Assembly: GCA_023436065.1 (NCBI GenBank) | Contig: JAEZKU010000066.1 | Location: forward strand, 1-48,865 | Direction: 5' to 3' | Length of the DNA: 48,865 bases | Source of the DNA: Bacillota bacterium | GTDB taxonomy: Bacteria > Bacillota > Clostridia > Lachnospirales > Lachnospiraceae | Part shown: positions 32,044-40,201 of the stretch, one piece after another | Layout of the letters: each line of letters opens with the position of its first letter | Numbering within the stretch: the stretch's first letter is position 1 | Position numbers and translations under genes: made by a program | The notes under the pieces: model-generated | What the model saw: only the letters and a program-made list of their open reading frames with translations | What the model was told of the DNA's origin: nothing | The model's database searches: none

Positions 32044-33489
32044 ATGAAGAATATTAGTATAAACTTAGCAAAAACAATCAAAGACTTTGGTAATAAAAAT
32101 CCGCTAATCACACAGCGTTTAGGTGCAGACCCCTATGCGATTGTATATAAAGACCGTGTATATATCTATATGACAGGTGATGTTGTAGAATATAACAAGG
32201 AAGGGATTGCGGTTAATAACACCTATCAGTTAATTAATACGATCAATGTAATTTCATCTTCTGATTTGGTAAACTGGACAGACCATGGTGCTGTTCGTGC
32301 TGCGGGATCCACAGGTGCATCAAAATGGGGGAATAATTCATGGGCACCGGCAGTGGCTTATAAAAAGATTAACGGAGAGGACAAATTCTTTATCTATTTT
32401 GCTAATAGCGGTAATGGAATTGGAGTTTTAACATCGGATAGCCCGACCGGGCCCTTTGTTGATCCGCTAGGTCATGCATTGATCTCACGGGATACACCGA
32501 ATTGTGCAAATGTAACCTGGTTATTTGATCCGGCTGTCCTGGTAGATGAGGACGGGAGAAGCTATATTTACTTTGGCGGCGGAGTTCCTGAAAATCAATA
32601 TGCTAATCCGGGGACAGGCCGCATTGCTGAACTCGGTGATGATATGATAAGCCTGAAGGTGGAACCGATCAGCTTTGAGATACCCTATCTGTTTGAGGAT
32701 TCCGGTATCAACAGGATCGGTGATACCTATTATTACAGTTATTGTTCCAACTTTAATGTAGATCCTGAGGATGCGAAAAAACTCGGTTTTGGAAATGGTG
32801 AGATTATCTACATGACAAGCAAGCATCCGATGGGCCCATACACGTTACAAGGGTCAATCCTGAAGAATCCGGGAGATTTCTTTGGCTGCTATGGCAACAA
32901 TCATCACTGTATGTTCCGGTTCCATGATCAGATGTATATCGCTTACCACTCCCAGATCCTGGAGAAGAGAATGAATATTCCGGAAGGGTATCGTTGTACT
33001 CATATTGATCCGGTCAAGATTAACGAGGATGGCTCCATTGCAGTGATTACAGCAACTGAAACAGGGATTGATCAGGTACAAAGTCTTAATCCGTTTATCC
33101 GGACTGAGGCAGAGACCTTTGGTACAATGGGTGGTGTAAGTACTGCCTTATATGAGGAGAACGGTTTAAACAGTGGTACCGGTAATATGGTTGTTACAGA
33201 GATTCATACCGGTGATTGGATTGCTGTCTACGGAGCAGATTTCGGTAACGAGGGAGCAAAGCATTTTACTGCTTCCGTTAAAGCAGATGAAAATCAAAAA
33301 GGTGTAATTCATATCCTGCTTGATAACCTTAGGGGCGAAGTAGTCGGTAGTTTAGAGATCGTGCCGGATGCTGCTTCTGGATACAGGGAGATTACGACAG
33401 AACTGATCAATACCGTCAAGGGAAAGCATGACCTGATTTTTGTATTTGAGGGAGAAGGTTATACGATCGATTACTGGTATTTTAAATAG
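32044..33489 (+). CDS. GH43 glycosidase with C-terminal CBM6 (arabinofuranosidase-like)
   Basis: A 481-residue protein with an N-terminal five-bladed GH43 domain and a C-terminal CBM6-like carbohydrate-binding domain. The GH43 catalytic base is Asp29 in GADPYA. The pKa-modulating Asp is probably in TWLFDPAV and the general acid Glu in YLFEDSGI. From about residue 350 the sequence (FIRTEAETFGTMGG...DWIAVYGADFG...GYTIDYWYF) is the CBM6 sandwich. The combination is typical of arabinoxylan arabinofuranohydrolases. No signal peptide is present, so it acts on imported oligosaccharides. ATG 32044 has AAAGG 8 nt upstream, preferred over the TTG at 32029. Confidence 0.9.
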   Translation: MKNISINLAKTIKDFGNKNPLITQRLGADPYAIVYKDRVYIYMTGDVVEYNKEGIAVNNTYQLINTINVISSSDLVNWTDHGAVRAAGSTGASKWGNNSWAPAVAYKKINGEDKFFIYFANSGNGIGVLTSDSPTGPFVDPLGHALISRDTPNCANVTWLFDPAVLVDEDGRSYIYFGGGVPENQYANPGTGRIAELGDDMISLKVEPISFEIPYLFEDSGINRIGDTYYYSYCSNFNVDPEDAKKLGFGNGEIIYMTSKHPMGPYTLQGSILKNPGDFFGCYGNNHHCMFRFHDQMYIAYHSQILEKRMNIPEGYRCTHIDPVKINEDGSIAVITATETGIDQVQSLNPFIRTEAETFGTMGGVSTALYEENGLNSGTGNMVVTEIHTGDWIAVYGADFGNEGAKHFTASVKADENQKGVIHILLDNLRGEVVGSLEIVPDAASGYREITTELINTVKGKHDLIFVFEGEGYTIDYWYFK

Positions 33490-33507
33490 GAGTAATGCCA
33501 AGCTAAA

Positions 33508-33535
33508 GGAAAGCAGCCCTTTTGGACTGCTTTCC
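33508..33535. terminator. Shared convergent terminator
   Basis: GGAAAGCAG / CTGCTTTCC, 9 perfect bp extended by two further G-C pairs, between the convergent GH43 and HAD genes. T-runs on both sides are weak (ATTATTATT and CTTTAGCTT), so efficiency is uncertain. Confidence 0.6.
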
Positions 33536-33555
33536 ATTATTATTGTCTATGAGCT

Positions 33556-34197
33556 TTAGAGATACTCCAAAATATCAGATAAGTTCTTAATAGAAAAGGT
33601 TGCACCCTGCAACTCAGAGGGTGCTCCATAACCATAAAGGCATCCTATAGACTTTAGCTTATGCTTTTCTGACATTTCCATGTCATGAAATCTGTCACCT
33701 ATCACGATATAGTCACCCGGACAGTTTGCTTTTATAATATCAAAGATTTGATATTTGGGTATGAACCCGAAATCTTCAGAGCAATAAAACGCAGAGAAGA
33801 ACCTGTCAAGATGAAACCGGACGATGTGAGCTTCCATATAAGTACGTTTACAATTACTCAGAAATATCATGTTATACCCAAGTGCCTTCAGCTTCAGCAA
33901 TATATTTTCTGCCTGAGGATAAAGCTCTGCTACACCCTTGTGAATAAGGAGTATCATTTCATTACCGATCATAGTGCTGCCTTTTAGTTTTTCTTCAACC
34001 GGCAGTTTGGGTAAAAAACAGTTCCACATATCATCTGCCGTAAAACCGAGCCAATATGAGATTTCGTTGTCCGTGAATTCCTTAGGGGCAGCGAAACCAT
34101 GTTCCACCAGATAAGAATAAGCAGTGCGGAATGCGGGGGCATAGATTTTTATGCTGTTATGGAGAGTGCCGTCATAATCAAATAATAGGTTAGTCAT
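33556..34197 (-). CDS. HAD-superfamily phosphatase at the end of the riboflavin operon
   Basis: A 213-residue haloacid dehalogenase-fold hydrolase. Motif I is DYDGTLHNS, motif II is in MIFLSNCK, and motif III/IV is around IVIGDRFHDMEMSE. A cap domain sits between motifs I and II, as in phosphoglycolate phosphatase-like proteins. It overlaps ribH by 8 nt, so it is part of the rib operon. An attractive reading is dephosphorylation of 5-amino-6-ribitylamino-uracil 5'-phosphate, the step between RibD and RibH that HAD enzymes perform in other bacteria. The substrate is inferred from context only. Confidence 0.85.
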   Translation of the reverse strand: MTNLLFDYDGTLHNSIKIYAPAFRTAYSYLVEHGFAAPKEFTDNEISYWLGFTADDMWNCFLPKLPVEEKLKGSTMIGNEMILLIHKGVAELYPQAENILLKLKALGYNMIFLSNCKRTYMEAHIVRFHLDRFFSAFYCSEDFGFIPKYQIFDIIKANCPGDYIVIGDRFHDMEMSEKHKLKSIGCLYGYGAPSELQGATFSIKNLSDILEYL

Positions 34198-34663
34198 TTG
34201 TTTCGATTTCCCGGATGAGATTTACCATTTCGATGGCTCCGACTGCACAATCAAATCCTTTGTTACCTGCTTTGGTTCCGGCACGCTCAATCGCCTGTTC
34301 GATATTTTCGGTTGTCAGTACTCCGAACATGACAGGTATGTCGCTGTTTAGGGATACATTTGCAATCCCCTTTGATACTTCGCTGCATACATAATCATAA
34401 TGGGTTGTACTGCCACGAATTACAGCACCAAGGCATATTATCGCATCATATTTCTTACTGTTAGCCATTTTTGAAGCAATAAGGGGTATCTCAAAGGCAC
34501 CGGGAACCCAGGCAACTTCAATGTTATCCTCCTTTACTTCATGTCTGACCAGTGCATCTACTGCACCCCCAAGCAGTTTAGAGGTAATAAATTCATTAAA
34601 TCTTGCAGCTACGATACCAATTTTAATGTCTTGTGATACTAATTTTCCTTCATATGTTTTCAT
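34190..34663 (-). CDS. ribH: 6,7-dimethyl-8-ribityllumazine synthase
   Basis: Condenses 5-amino-6-ribitylaminouracil with dihydroxybutanone phosphate. The 157-residue protein has the family's IGIVAARFNEFIT, VPGAFEIPL, CLGAVIRGSTTHYDYV and the closing GNKGFDCAVGAIEM. It would form a capsid-like or pentameric assembly in the cytoplasm. It lies 12 nt downstream of ribBA and overlaps the HAD gene by 8 nt. Confidence 0.97.
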   Translation of the reverse strand: MKTYEGKLVSQDIKIGIVAARFNEFITSKLLGGAVDALVRHEVKEDNIEVAWVPGAFEIPLIASKMANSKKYDAIICLGAVIRGSTTHYDYVCSEVSKGIANVSLNSDIPVMFGVLTTENIEQAIERAGTKAGNKGFDCAVGAIEMVNLIREIETND

Positions 34664-34675
34664 AATAAATCTCCT

Positions 34676-35878
34676 TTACTTTATATTTAATAGATGACCC
34701 ATTTTGGATTGCTTGGTTTGCAGATATTGTTTGTCATGCTCATTTGCTTCAATTTCTATTGGTACCCGTTCAGTAATTTCAATACCAAAATCAGAAAGCT
34801 GGTATATCTTATCAGGGTTATTCGTCATAAGTCGCATCGTTTTTACCCCTAAATCATGTAGTATTTGGGCACCGATATAATATTCTCTCAGATCCTCATC
34901 GAATCCCAGTGCAAGGTTTGCCTCTATCGTATCCATACCCTGGCTCTGAAGTTCATAAGCCCTTAGCTTGTTCAGAAGACCTATCCCTCTTCCTTCCTGT
35001 CGCATATACAGAAGAATACCGCGACCCTCTTTCTCGATCATTCTCATTGCCTGAGCTAACTGCTCGCCACAATCACAGCGCGAGGAATGGAATACATCAC
35101 CGGTCAGGCATTCGGAATGTACCCTGCATAAAATCTCTAGCCCGTCATCGATGTTTCCTTTTACCAAAGCTACGTGGTGCTCACCGTTGAGTATATTCCT
35201 ATATCCATAAGCGCGAAATTCGCCAAAGGAGGTTGGTAATAAAGGGCTTGCGACACGCTCTATCAAACGATCAAATTTTTTACGATACTCCTGTAAGGAC
35301 TTAACCGTGATAAACTTCAGGTTCCATTTTTGTGCTAACTCGATTAGCTCCGGGGTACGCATCATAGTTCCGTTGTCCCGCATGATTTCACAACACAGGC
35401 CACATTCCTTCAGCCCTGCAAGACGCATTAAATCAACTGTAGCTTCCGTATGACCATTTCGCTCCAGAACACCATTCTTTCTGGCCATGAGGGGGAACAT
35501 ATGACCCGGACGGCGAAAATCCTCCGGCCCGGTACTCTCGTCAACGATCTTAAGTGCAGTGATGCTTCTCTCTACCGCAGAGATACCGGTTGAGGTACTC
35601 TTATGGTCAATTGAAACAGTAAATGCCGTGTTATGATTATCGGTATTGTTTAGTACCATCTGGGGTAACTGCAGGCGGGTACATATTTCTTCACTCATTG
35701 GCATACAGATTAACCCTTTACCATACTTAGCCATAAAATTAATATTTTCCGTCGTGGCATATTCTGCCGCACAGATAAAGTCACCTTCATCTTCACGGTC
35801 TTCATCGTCTGTTACAAGAATGATTTCCCCGTTTCTCAAGGCTGTCAAAGCCTCGGGGATTGTGTTGAATTTAAACAT
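34676..35878 (-). CDS. ribBA: Bifunctional DHBP synthase / GTP cyclohydrolase II
   Basis: Supplies both branches of riboflavin synthesis. The N-terminal half is 3,4-dihydroxy-2-butanone-4-phosphate synthase (DDEDREDEGDFICAAE, then RRPGHMFPL, GHTEATVDLMRLAG). The C-terminal half is GTP cyclohydrolase II with zinc ligands in CLTGDVFHSSRCDCGEQL and the RQEGRGIGLLNKLRAYELQ motif. The start ATG 35878 has AGGAGG 5 nt upstream, giving 400 residues; the frame opens two codons earlier with GTG. It follows ribE by 9 nt. Confidence 0.97.
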   Translation of the reverse strand: MFKFNTIPEALTALRNGEIILVTDDEDREDEGDFICAAEYATTENINFMAKYGKGLICMPMSEEICTRLQLPQMVLNNTDNHNTAFTVSIDHKSTSTGISAVERSITALKIVDESTGPEDFRRPGHMFPLMARKNGVLERNGHTEATVDLMRLAGLKECGLCCEIMRDNGTMMRTPELIELAQKWNLKFITVKSLQEYRKKFDRLIERVASPLLPTSFGEFRAYGYRNILNGEHHVALVKGNIDDGLEILCRVHSECLTGDVFHSSRCDCGEQLAQAMRMIEKEGRGILLYMRQEGRGIGLLNKLRAYELQSQGMDTIEANLALGFDEDLREYYIGAQILHDLGVKTMRLMTNNPDKIYQLSDFGIEITERVPIEIEANEHDKQYLQTKQSKMGHLLNIK

Positions 35879-35887
35879 AGGCACCTC

Positions 35888-36517
35888 CTAAAATCCATTT
35901 TCCGTTAGAAAATCCTTGGTGATTTGCTTGTTATTAGTTGAGAATTTTTCTATGTATTTTCCAATGATGTCATTTTCCAGGTTTACGATACTGCCGACAT
36001 TCTTATCTGAAAGTGTTGTTTCCTGAAGGGTGTGAGGAATTACTGATACAGAAAAGCTGTCCTGTGTCACTTTGGCAACAGTAAGACTGATTCCGTCGAT
36101 CGCAATGGAACCTTTTTCAATGACATATTGCATTATTTTTGGAATGGTTTTAATGCAATACCAAACTGCGATATCGTCTTTCGTGATTGAGGTGACTTTT
36201 CCGATACCATCGATATGTCCCGATACGATATGTCCACCAAATCTTCCGTTGACAGGCATTGCCCGTTCCAGATTAACCCTGCTTCCGATATTCAGGCTTC
36301 CGAGAGAGGATCTGGATAGGGTTTCGTTCATGATATCAGCAGAAAAAGATGAGTTACTGATGGCGGTTACTGTCAGACAGACACCGTTTGTTGCCACACT
36401 GTCCCCTGTCTTTAGGTCATCAAGTATTTTCATGCATGATATTGAGAAAGACACAGATTTCGCTCCCCTTTTGATATTTCTGACATAGCCTGTTTCTTCG
36501 ATTATTCCTGTAAACAT
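35888..36517 (-). CDS. ribE: Riboflavin synthase alpha chain
   Basis: Dismutates two lumazine molecules to riboflavin. The 209-residue protein is the usual internal duplication of two lumazine-binding repeats: MFTGIIEETG...NGVCLTVTAIS...NLERAM, then HIVSGHIDGIGKV...DGISLTVAKV...IVNLENDIIGKY. It overlaps ribD by 16 nt, so the operon order is ribD-ribE-ribBA-ribH-HAD. Confidence 0.97.
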   Translation of the reverse strand: MFTGIIEETGYVRNIKRGAKSVSFSISCMKILDDLKTGDSVATNGVCLTVTAISNSSFSADIMNETLSRSSLGSLNIGSRVNLERAMPVNGRFGGHIVSGHIDGIGKVTSITKDDIAVWYCIKTIPKIMQYVIEKGSIAIDGISLTVAKVTQDSFSVSVIPHTLQETTLSDKNVGSIVNLENDIIGKYIEKFSTNNKQITKDFLTENGF

Positions 36518-37605
36518 GTATAATCAACCTCCCCTTCTATAAGAATATCTTGATCAAACCATGTGATCGATTGGTTTTTCAGGAAGAAGCTGTGATCCGC
36601 CTCATGAATACCTGCCCCTCCGACCGGAGTCTTAGACCTATCACCACCAAACAGTTTTGGTGCGATATAGGCTTGCACTTTATTTACAATCCTGCTTTGT
36701 AAGGCAGAATAGTTAAGCAGGGCACCTCCTTCTAAAAGAATACTGTCAATGCCCATCTTACCCAGTTCCTCCATTAAATGATTTAAGTCAATATGATTAT
36801 CTTTTCTGCATATTACAAGAATTTCACAGCCCCTAGCAAGGTAGGGCTTGTGCTTTTCGGTATCTGCACATGCTGTAGCAAGGATGGTTCTTGTTTCTTT
36901 TGCGGTGGCGATCATAGTTGCCTCAAGTGGTGTAATTAAGTTCGTATCACAGATGATACGGATTGGGTTCCTACCCCCGTCAATGCGGCAGGTAAGAGAG
37001 GGGTTATCTGAAATTACAGTACCCACTCCGACCATAATGGAAGCGTACCGGTTGCGACTCCTGTGTACATGTTCCCTGGCACTGATCCCCGTAATCCATT
37101 TGGAGCTCCCATTTACGGTTGCTATTTTTCCGTCGATTGTCATTGCATATTTCATTACTACATAGGGCGTTTTTGTTTGGATATAATGAAAGAAAACTTC
37201 GTTAAGCTCTGTGCTTTGATCCTTTAAAACACCTGTCACTACCTCTATTCCTGCGTTACGAAGAATAGTGACTCCTTTACCTGATACAAGATAATTGGGG
37301 TCCAGACAACCGATCACCACCTTTTTTATACCACTTTGTATGATTGCATCAGTACAAGGAGGGGTCTTCCCATGGTGGCAGCAAGGTTCCAGGGAAACGT
37401 ACATGCTTGCACCGTCCGGACTATCACGGCAGCTGTTAAGGGCATTTCGTTCTGCGTGCCAACCCCCATATTTCTCATGCCAACCCTGGCCGATTATTTT
37501 ACCCTCTTTAACGATGATTGCTCCCACCAAAGGGTTGGGATTTACATACCCGATCCCTTTTTTGGCAAGAGTAAGAGCAAGGTTCATATACTTTTCATCC
37601 GTCAT
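36502..37605 (-). CDS. ribD: Riboflavin deaminase/reductase
   Basis: Second and third steps of riboflavin synthesis. The N-terminal deaminase domain has the zinc motifs HAERNAL and SLEPCCHHGKTPPC. The C-terminal NADPH reductase domain has VVMKYAMTIDGKIA, GSSKWITG, and ILLEGGALLNYSAL. The 367-residue length is typical. GGAGG lies 7 nt before the start, immediately after the second leader terminator of the FMN riboswitch. Confidence 0.97.
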   Translation of the reverse strand: MTDEKYMNLALTLAKKGIGYVNPNPLVGAIIVKEGKIIGQGWHEKYGGWHAERNALNSCRDSPDGASMYVSLEPCCHHGKTPPCTDAIIQSGIKKVVIGCLDPNYLVSGKGVTILRNAGIEVVTGVLKDQSTELNEVFFHYIQTKTPYVVMKYAMTIDGKIATVNGSSKWITGISAREHVHRSRNRYASIMVGVGTVISDNPSLTCRIDGGRNPIRIICDTNLITPLEATMIATAKETRTILATACADTEKHKPYLARGCEILVICRKDNHIDLNHLMEELGKMGIDSILLEGGALLNYSALQSRIVNKVQAYIAPKLFGGDRSKTPVGGAGIHEADHSFFLKNQSITWFDQDILIEGEVDYTCLQE

Positions 37606-37616
37606 ATGTTACCTCC

Positions 37617-37651
37617 ATAAAAAAATGCCTTAAACATATATGTTCAAGGCA
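37617..37651 (-). terminator. Second terminator-like hairpin in the rib leader
   Basis: On the minus strand TGCCTTGAACA / TGTTTAAGGCA around a short AT loop, followed by seven T that run straight into the ATGGAGG ribosome site of ribD. It is a backup terminator or a structure that affects the ribosome site. Confidence 0.75.
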
Positions 37652-37682
37652 CTGATCTGCGTTTACATCTTATTTATGAAAC

Positions 37683-37716
37683 AAAAAAACTCTGAAATGA
37701 CTTAATCATTTCAGAG
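37683..37716 (-). terminator. Riboswitch-proximal terminator in the rib leader
   Basis: Perfect 11-bp stem CTCTGAAATGA / TCATTTCAGAG, 5-nt loop, seven T on the minus strand. It lies about 30 nt after the FMN aptamer and is the obvious expression platform. Confidence 0.85.
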
Positions 37717-37747
37717 CATTGTTTATAAGAAAATGTGTTAGCAATTG

Positions 37748-37857
37748 AATCTTCTTCCATCCAGACTTTACTGTCGGCTTCGGAGTTTCACCGAATCATA
37801 CCTTGCGGCTCGTGGGCTATACCACCGGTAGGGAATTGCACCCTGCCCTGAAGATAT
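37748..37857 (-). promoter_or_regulatory. FMN riboswitch (RFN element)
   Basis: Read on the minus strand, the conserved RFN blocks appear in order: CTTCAGGGCAGGGTG, AATTCCCTACCGG, GGTATAGCCCACGAGCC, GATTCGGTG, ACTCCGAAGCCGACAGT, and AGTCTGGATGGAAGAAGAT. It lies between the rib promoter and ribD with terminators behind it. FMN binding should stop transcription of the five-gene operon. Confidence 0.97.
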
Positions 37858-37873
37858 ATATTAAATTAGTAAA

Positions 37874-37902
37874 ATTATAGCAACCCTGTTAGGAATTGTC
37901 AA
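37874..37902 (-). promoter_or_regulatory. Promoter of the riboflavin operon
   Basis: Minus strand TTGACA, 17 nt, TATAAT: full consensus. Transcription would begin about 10 nt before the FMN aptamer. Confidence 0.85.
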
Positions 37903-37937
37903 ATATAAATTTACAATTTTTATAAAATTTTATATAG

Positions 37938-37966
37938 TTGATATCAGAAATTATTCGCTATATACT
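37938..37966 (+). promoter_or_regulatory. Promoter of the polymerase-YolD genes
   Basis: TTGATA, 17 nt, TATACT, about 70 nt before the start at 38034. No LexA-type GAAC-N4-GTTC box is visible around it. Confidence 0.55.
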
Positions 37967-38033
37967 GTTAATATATCACTGATTACGAAGAGAAATGATA
38001 ACCTACTTGATCTGATAAGAAAGGAGGCAGCAA

Positions 38034-39401
38034 ATGTCAAATGTCTATATAGCAATCGATTTGAAATCATTTTATGCCTCCGTGGAGTGCATAGAACGAG
38101 GATTAAATCCGTTGACTACCAATCTTGTTGTAGCTGATCCGTCTCGGACAGAAAAGACAATCTGTTTAGCGGTTTCTCCCTCATTAAAGACCTACGGCAT
38201 ACCCGGCAGAGCCCGCTTATTTGAGGTTCAGCAGAAACTAAAGGAGGTAAAGCAACGGACAGGGAAAGAGGTAGAATACATCATTGCCCCGCCTCAGATG
38301 GCACGTTATATTGAAGTGTCAGCAGAGATCTATGCGACCTATTTAAAATATGTCAGCCCTGAGGATATTCATGTATACAGCATTGATGAGTGTTTCATGG
38401 ATGTAACGAATTATCTGAAGCTTTATCAGATGTCTGCCAAGGAGCTGGCGGTGAAAATGATTCTTGACGTATTTAAGAAGACGGGGATTACTGCTACAGC
38501 AGGCATTGGCACCAACCTGTATCTGAGTAAGATTGCTATGGATATCGTGGCAAAGCATGTTGAGGCTGATGCAAGCGGAGTGCGCATTGCTGAACTGGAT
38601 GAGCTGACCTACCGCAAATTATTATGGGATCACAAGCCATTGACTGATTTCTGGAGGATCGGCAGAGGCATAGCAAAAAGACTTGAAAATAACGGCCTTT
38701 ATACAATGGGTGATATAGCCAGGACCTCATTGCATCATGAGGAGCAGTTATATAAAATGCTTGGTATTGATGCAGAATTATTAATTGACCATGCCTGGGG
38801 GTACGAACCCTGCAGTATGGAAGCGATCAAGAACTATCAGCCCAGTACCAACAGCATTTCTTCAGGACAAGTCCTGCACTGTCCGTATGATTATCAGAAG
38901 ACAAGAATTATTGTACAGGAAATGACGGATTTACTGGTGCTTGACCTGGTGGAGAAGGGTGTCATGACGGATAGCCTGACCTTGACGATTGGTTATGACA
39001 GGGGTAATGTCGACGAAGGGAATTATGAGGGTGAGGTTACCTATGACCGCTATGGCAGGGCGATACCAAAATCGGCACATGGGACTGCAAATCTTGGTTC
39101 GATGAGTAACAGCACCAAGAAAATCATGGCGGCTGTCATGGAGCTTTATGATAGGATCGTATCTAAGGAGCTTATGACCAGGCGGGTAACCATTTGTGCC
39201 AATAATCTCGTAGCTGAGGGATATGAACAATTTGACTTATTTACAGATCCGCAGGAACAGGCAAAGGAACGCAAGATACAGGAAGCCATGCTCAGTATTA
39301 AAAAGAAGTTTGGGAAAAATGCCATCCTGAAGGGGATCAATCTGGAAGAGGGCGCTACTACTAAGGAACGAAATAACCAGATTGGAGGACACAAAGCATA
39401 G
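38034..39401 (+). CDS. Y-family DNA polymerase (UvrX/DinB-like)
   Basis: Translesion polymerase. The 455-residue protein opens with the palm motif YIAIDLKSFYASVECIERG (metal Asp), has the second acidic motif VYSIDECFMDV, then TATAGIGTNLYLSKIAMD and the thumb FWRIGRGIAKRLENNGLYTMGDIA, and a little-finger domain to about 400. The FWRIG wording and the YolD-like gene behind it point to the UvrX/YqjW group found on chromosomes and mobile elements of Firmicutes, rather than standard DinB. GGAGG lies upstream. An SOS box is not evident. Confidence 0.93.
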   Translation: MSNVYIAIDLKSFYASVECIERGLNPLTTNLVVADPSRTEKTICLAVSPSLKTYGIPGRARLFEVQQKLKEVKQRTGKEVEYIIAPPQMARYIEVSAEIYATYLKYVSPEDIHVYSIDECFMDVTNYLKLYQMSAKELAVKMILDVFKKTGITATAGIGTNLYLSKIAMDIVAKHVEADASGVRIAELDELTYRKLLWDHKPLTDFWRIGRGIAKRLENNGLYTMGDIARTSLHHEEQLYKMLGIDAELLIDHAWGYEPCSMEAIKNYQPSTNSISSGQVLHCPYDYQKTRIIVQEMTDLLVLDLVEKGVMTDSLTLTIGYDRGNVDEGNYEGEVTYDRYGRAIPKSAHGTANLGSMSNSTKKIMAAVMELYDRIVSKELMTRRVTICANNLVAEGYEQFDLFTDPQEQAKERKIQEAMLSIKKKFGKNAILKGINLEEGATTKERNNQIGGHKA

Positions 39402-39411
39402 GAGGGGAGAT

Positions 39412-39885
39412 ATGGTAAAGAATCCTGTTTCACTGAATGCTAAGGCTACTAATAAATACGATGACATTATTCATATGGAATATCCTTTGAAAAGCTCGGA
39501 TAAAATCAAACATCCGAGAATGCAGATAGAAGACAGGGCGAAGATATTTATGCCCTTTGCAGCTCTGAAGGGCTATGAGGAGGCAATTGCGGCAAAACAG
39601 AAAATCGTCGTCCCCCGCATAGAATTATCAGAGGAATCAAAAGAGTACCTGGATTCACAGTTGACAGAGCTTGAGCGGCTACTGGCAAAGGGACAACCTC
39701 CCATGATTACAGTGGTATATTTCCAAAAGGGGAAGGTGGATAACGAGGATGGTGGCGAGTATATTCAGTTCACCGGATTGGCAGCAAAGTTAGATCGAAC
39801 CTCACGGATTCTACAGGTCGTAGATAAGAGACTGCATCTGGAAGATATCTATCGTATTACGAGTGAGGACTTGGAGATCTTGTAG
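39412..39885 (+). CDS. YolD-like protein
   Basis: A 157-residue partner commonly encoded behind UvrX-type polymerases. The YolD core is recognisable in DRAKIFMPFAALKGYEEAIAAK followed by the strand-rich ITVVYFQKGKVDNEDGGEYIQFTG and VVDKRLHLEDIYRI. The biochemical role is unknown; it is presumed to assist or restrain the polymerase. ATG 39412 has GGAGGGG 6 nt upstream and lies 10 nt after the polymerase stop, so it is cotranscribed. The frame extends to 39382 but that part overlaps the polymerase. Confidence 0.8.
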   Translation: MVKNPVSLNAKATNKYDDIIHMEYPLKSSDKIKHPRMQIEDRAKIFMPFAALKGYEEAIAAKQKIVVPRIELSEESKEYLDSQLTELERLLAKGQPPMITVVYFQKGKVDNEDGGEYIQFTGLAAKLDRTSRILQVVDKRLHLEDIYRITSEDLEIL

Positions 39886-39896
39886 ATTGGAGACCT

Positions 39897-40142
39897 ATGA
39901 AAAAGAATATTTGGTTATGGCGGCCTATCTCAACCGTAGGATCAAAAGCTTTGATCGGCGGATTTCATATCTTTAATAAGCCAAAGGCAAAAGTCAGAGC
40001 ACTTGCCGAAAGAATAAAGGCGACCGGTATAGAGACTATTTATACAGGACATTGCACAGGAAAACGCTCATTTAATATTTTACAGGAAGAGTTGGGAGAA
40101 ATGGTTCAACAACTGTCCGTAGGATTGGTGATGGAATTTTGA
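39897..40142 (+). pseudogene. C-terminal fragment of a metallo-beta-lactamase-fold hydrolase
   Basis: The 81-codon frame matches only the last part of an MBL-fold protein. IGGFHIFN, then the helix KVRALAERIKATGIETIYT and GHCTGKRSFNILQEELG carry the late metal-binding His residues of that family, but the upstream HxHxDH domain is absent. The first 14 or so codons (MKKNIWLWRPISTV) do not look like the family. GGAG lies 5 nt before the ATG, so a short peptide may be made. Most likely a 5'-truncated relic joined behind the YolD-like gene. Confidence 0.7.
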
Positions 40143-40167
40143 TCATAAGGTTACATGATTTAGTAAC

Positions 40168-40185
40168 TATGTATACGTATACATA
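40168..40185. promoter_or_regulatory. 18-bp perfect palindrome upstream of the GH31 gene
   Basis: TATGTATACGTATACATA, centred 25 nt before the start codon at 40202. It resembles operators of GntR-type sugar repressors (AraR sites also centre on ACGT). It is probably a sugar-responsive operator; the regulator is not in the window. Confidence 0.6.
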
Positions 40186-40201
40186 AGAACGGAGACAAAG
40201 T

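Noticed and set aside
37617..37651. SOS-like box in the second rib leader hairpin (GAACATATATGTTT)
   Set aside because: The spacing is 6 nt rather than 4 and it is fully explained as the arms of a terminator hairpin of the rib leader.
37967..38033. LexA/SOS box before the Y-family polymerase
   Set aside because: No GAAC-N4-GTTC palindrome is present in the promoter region.
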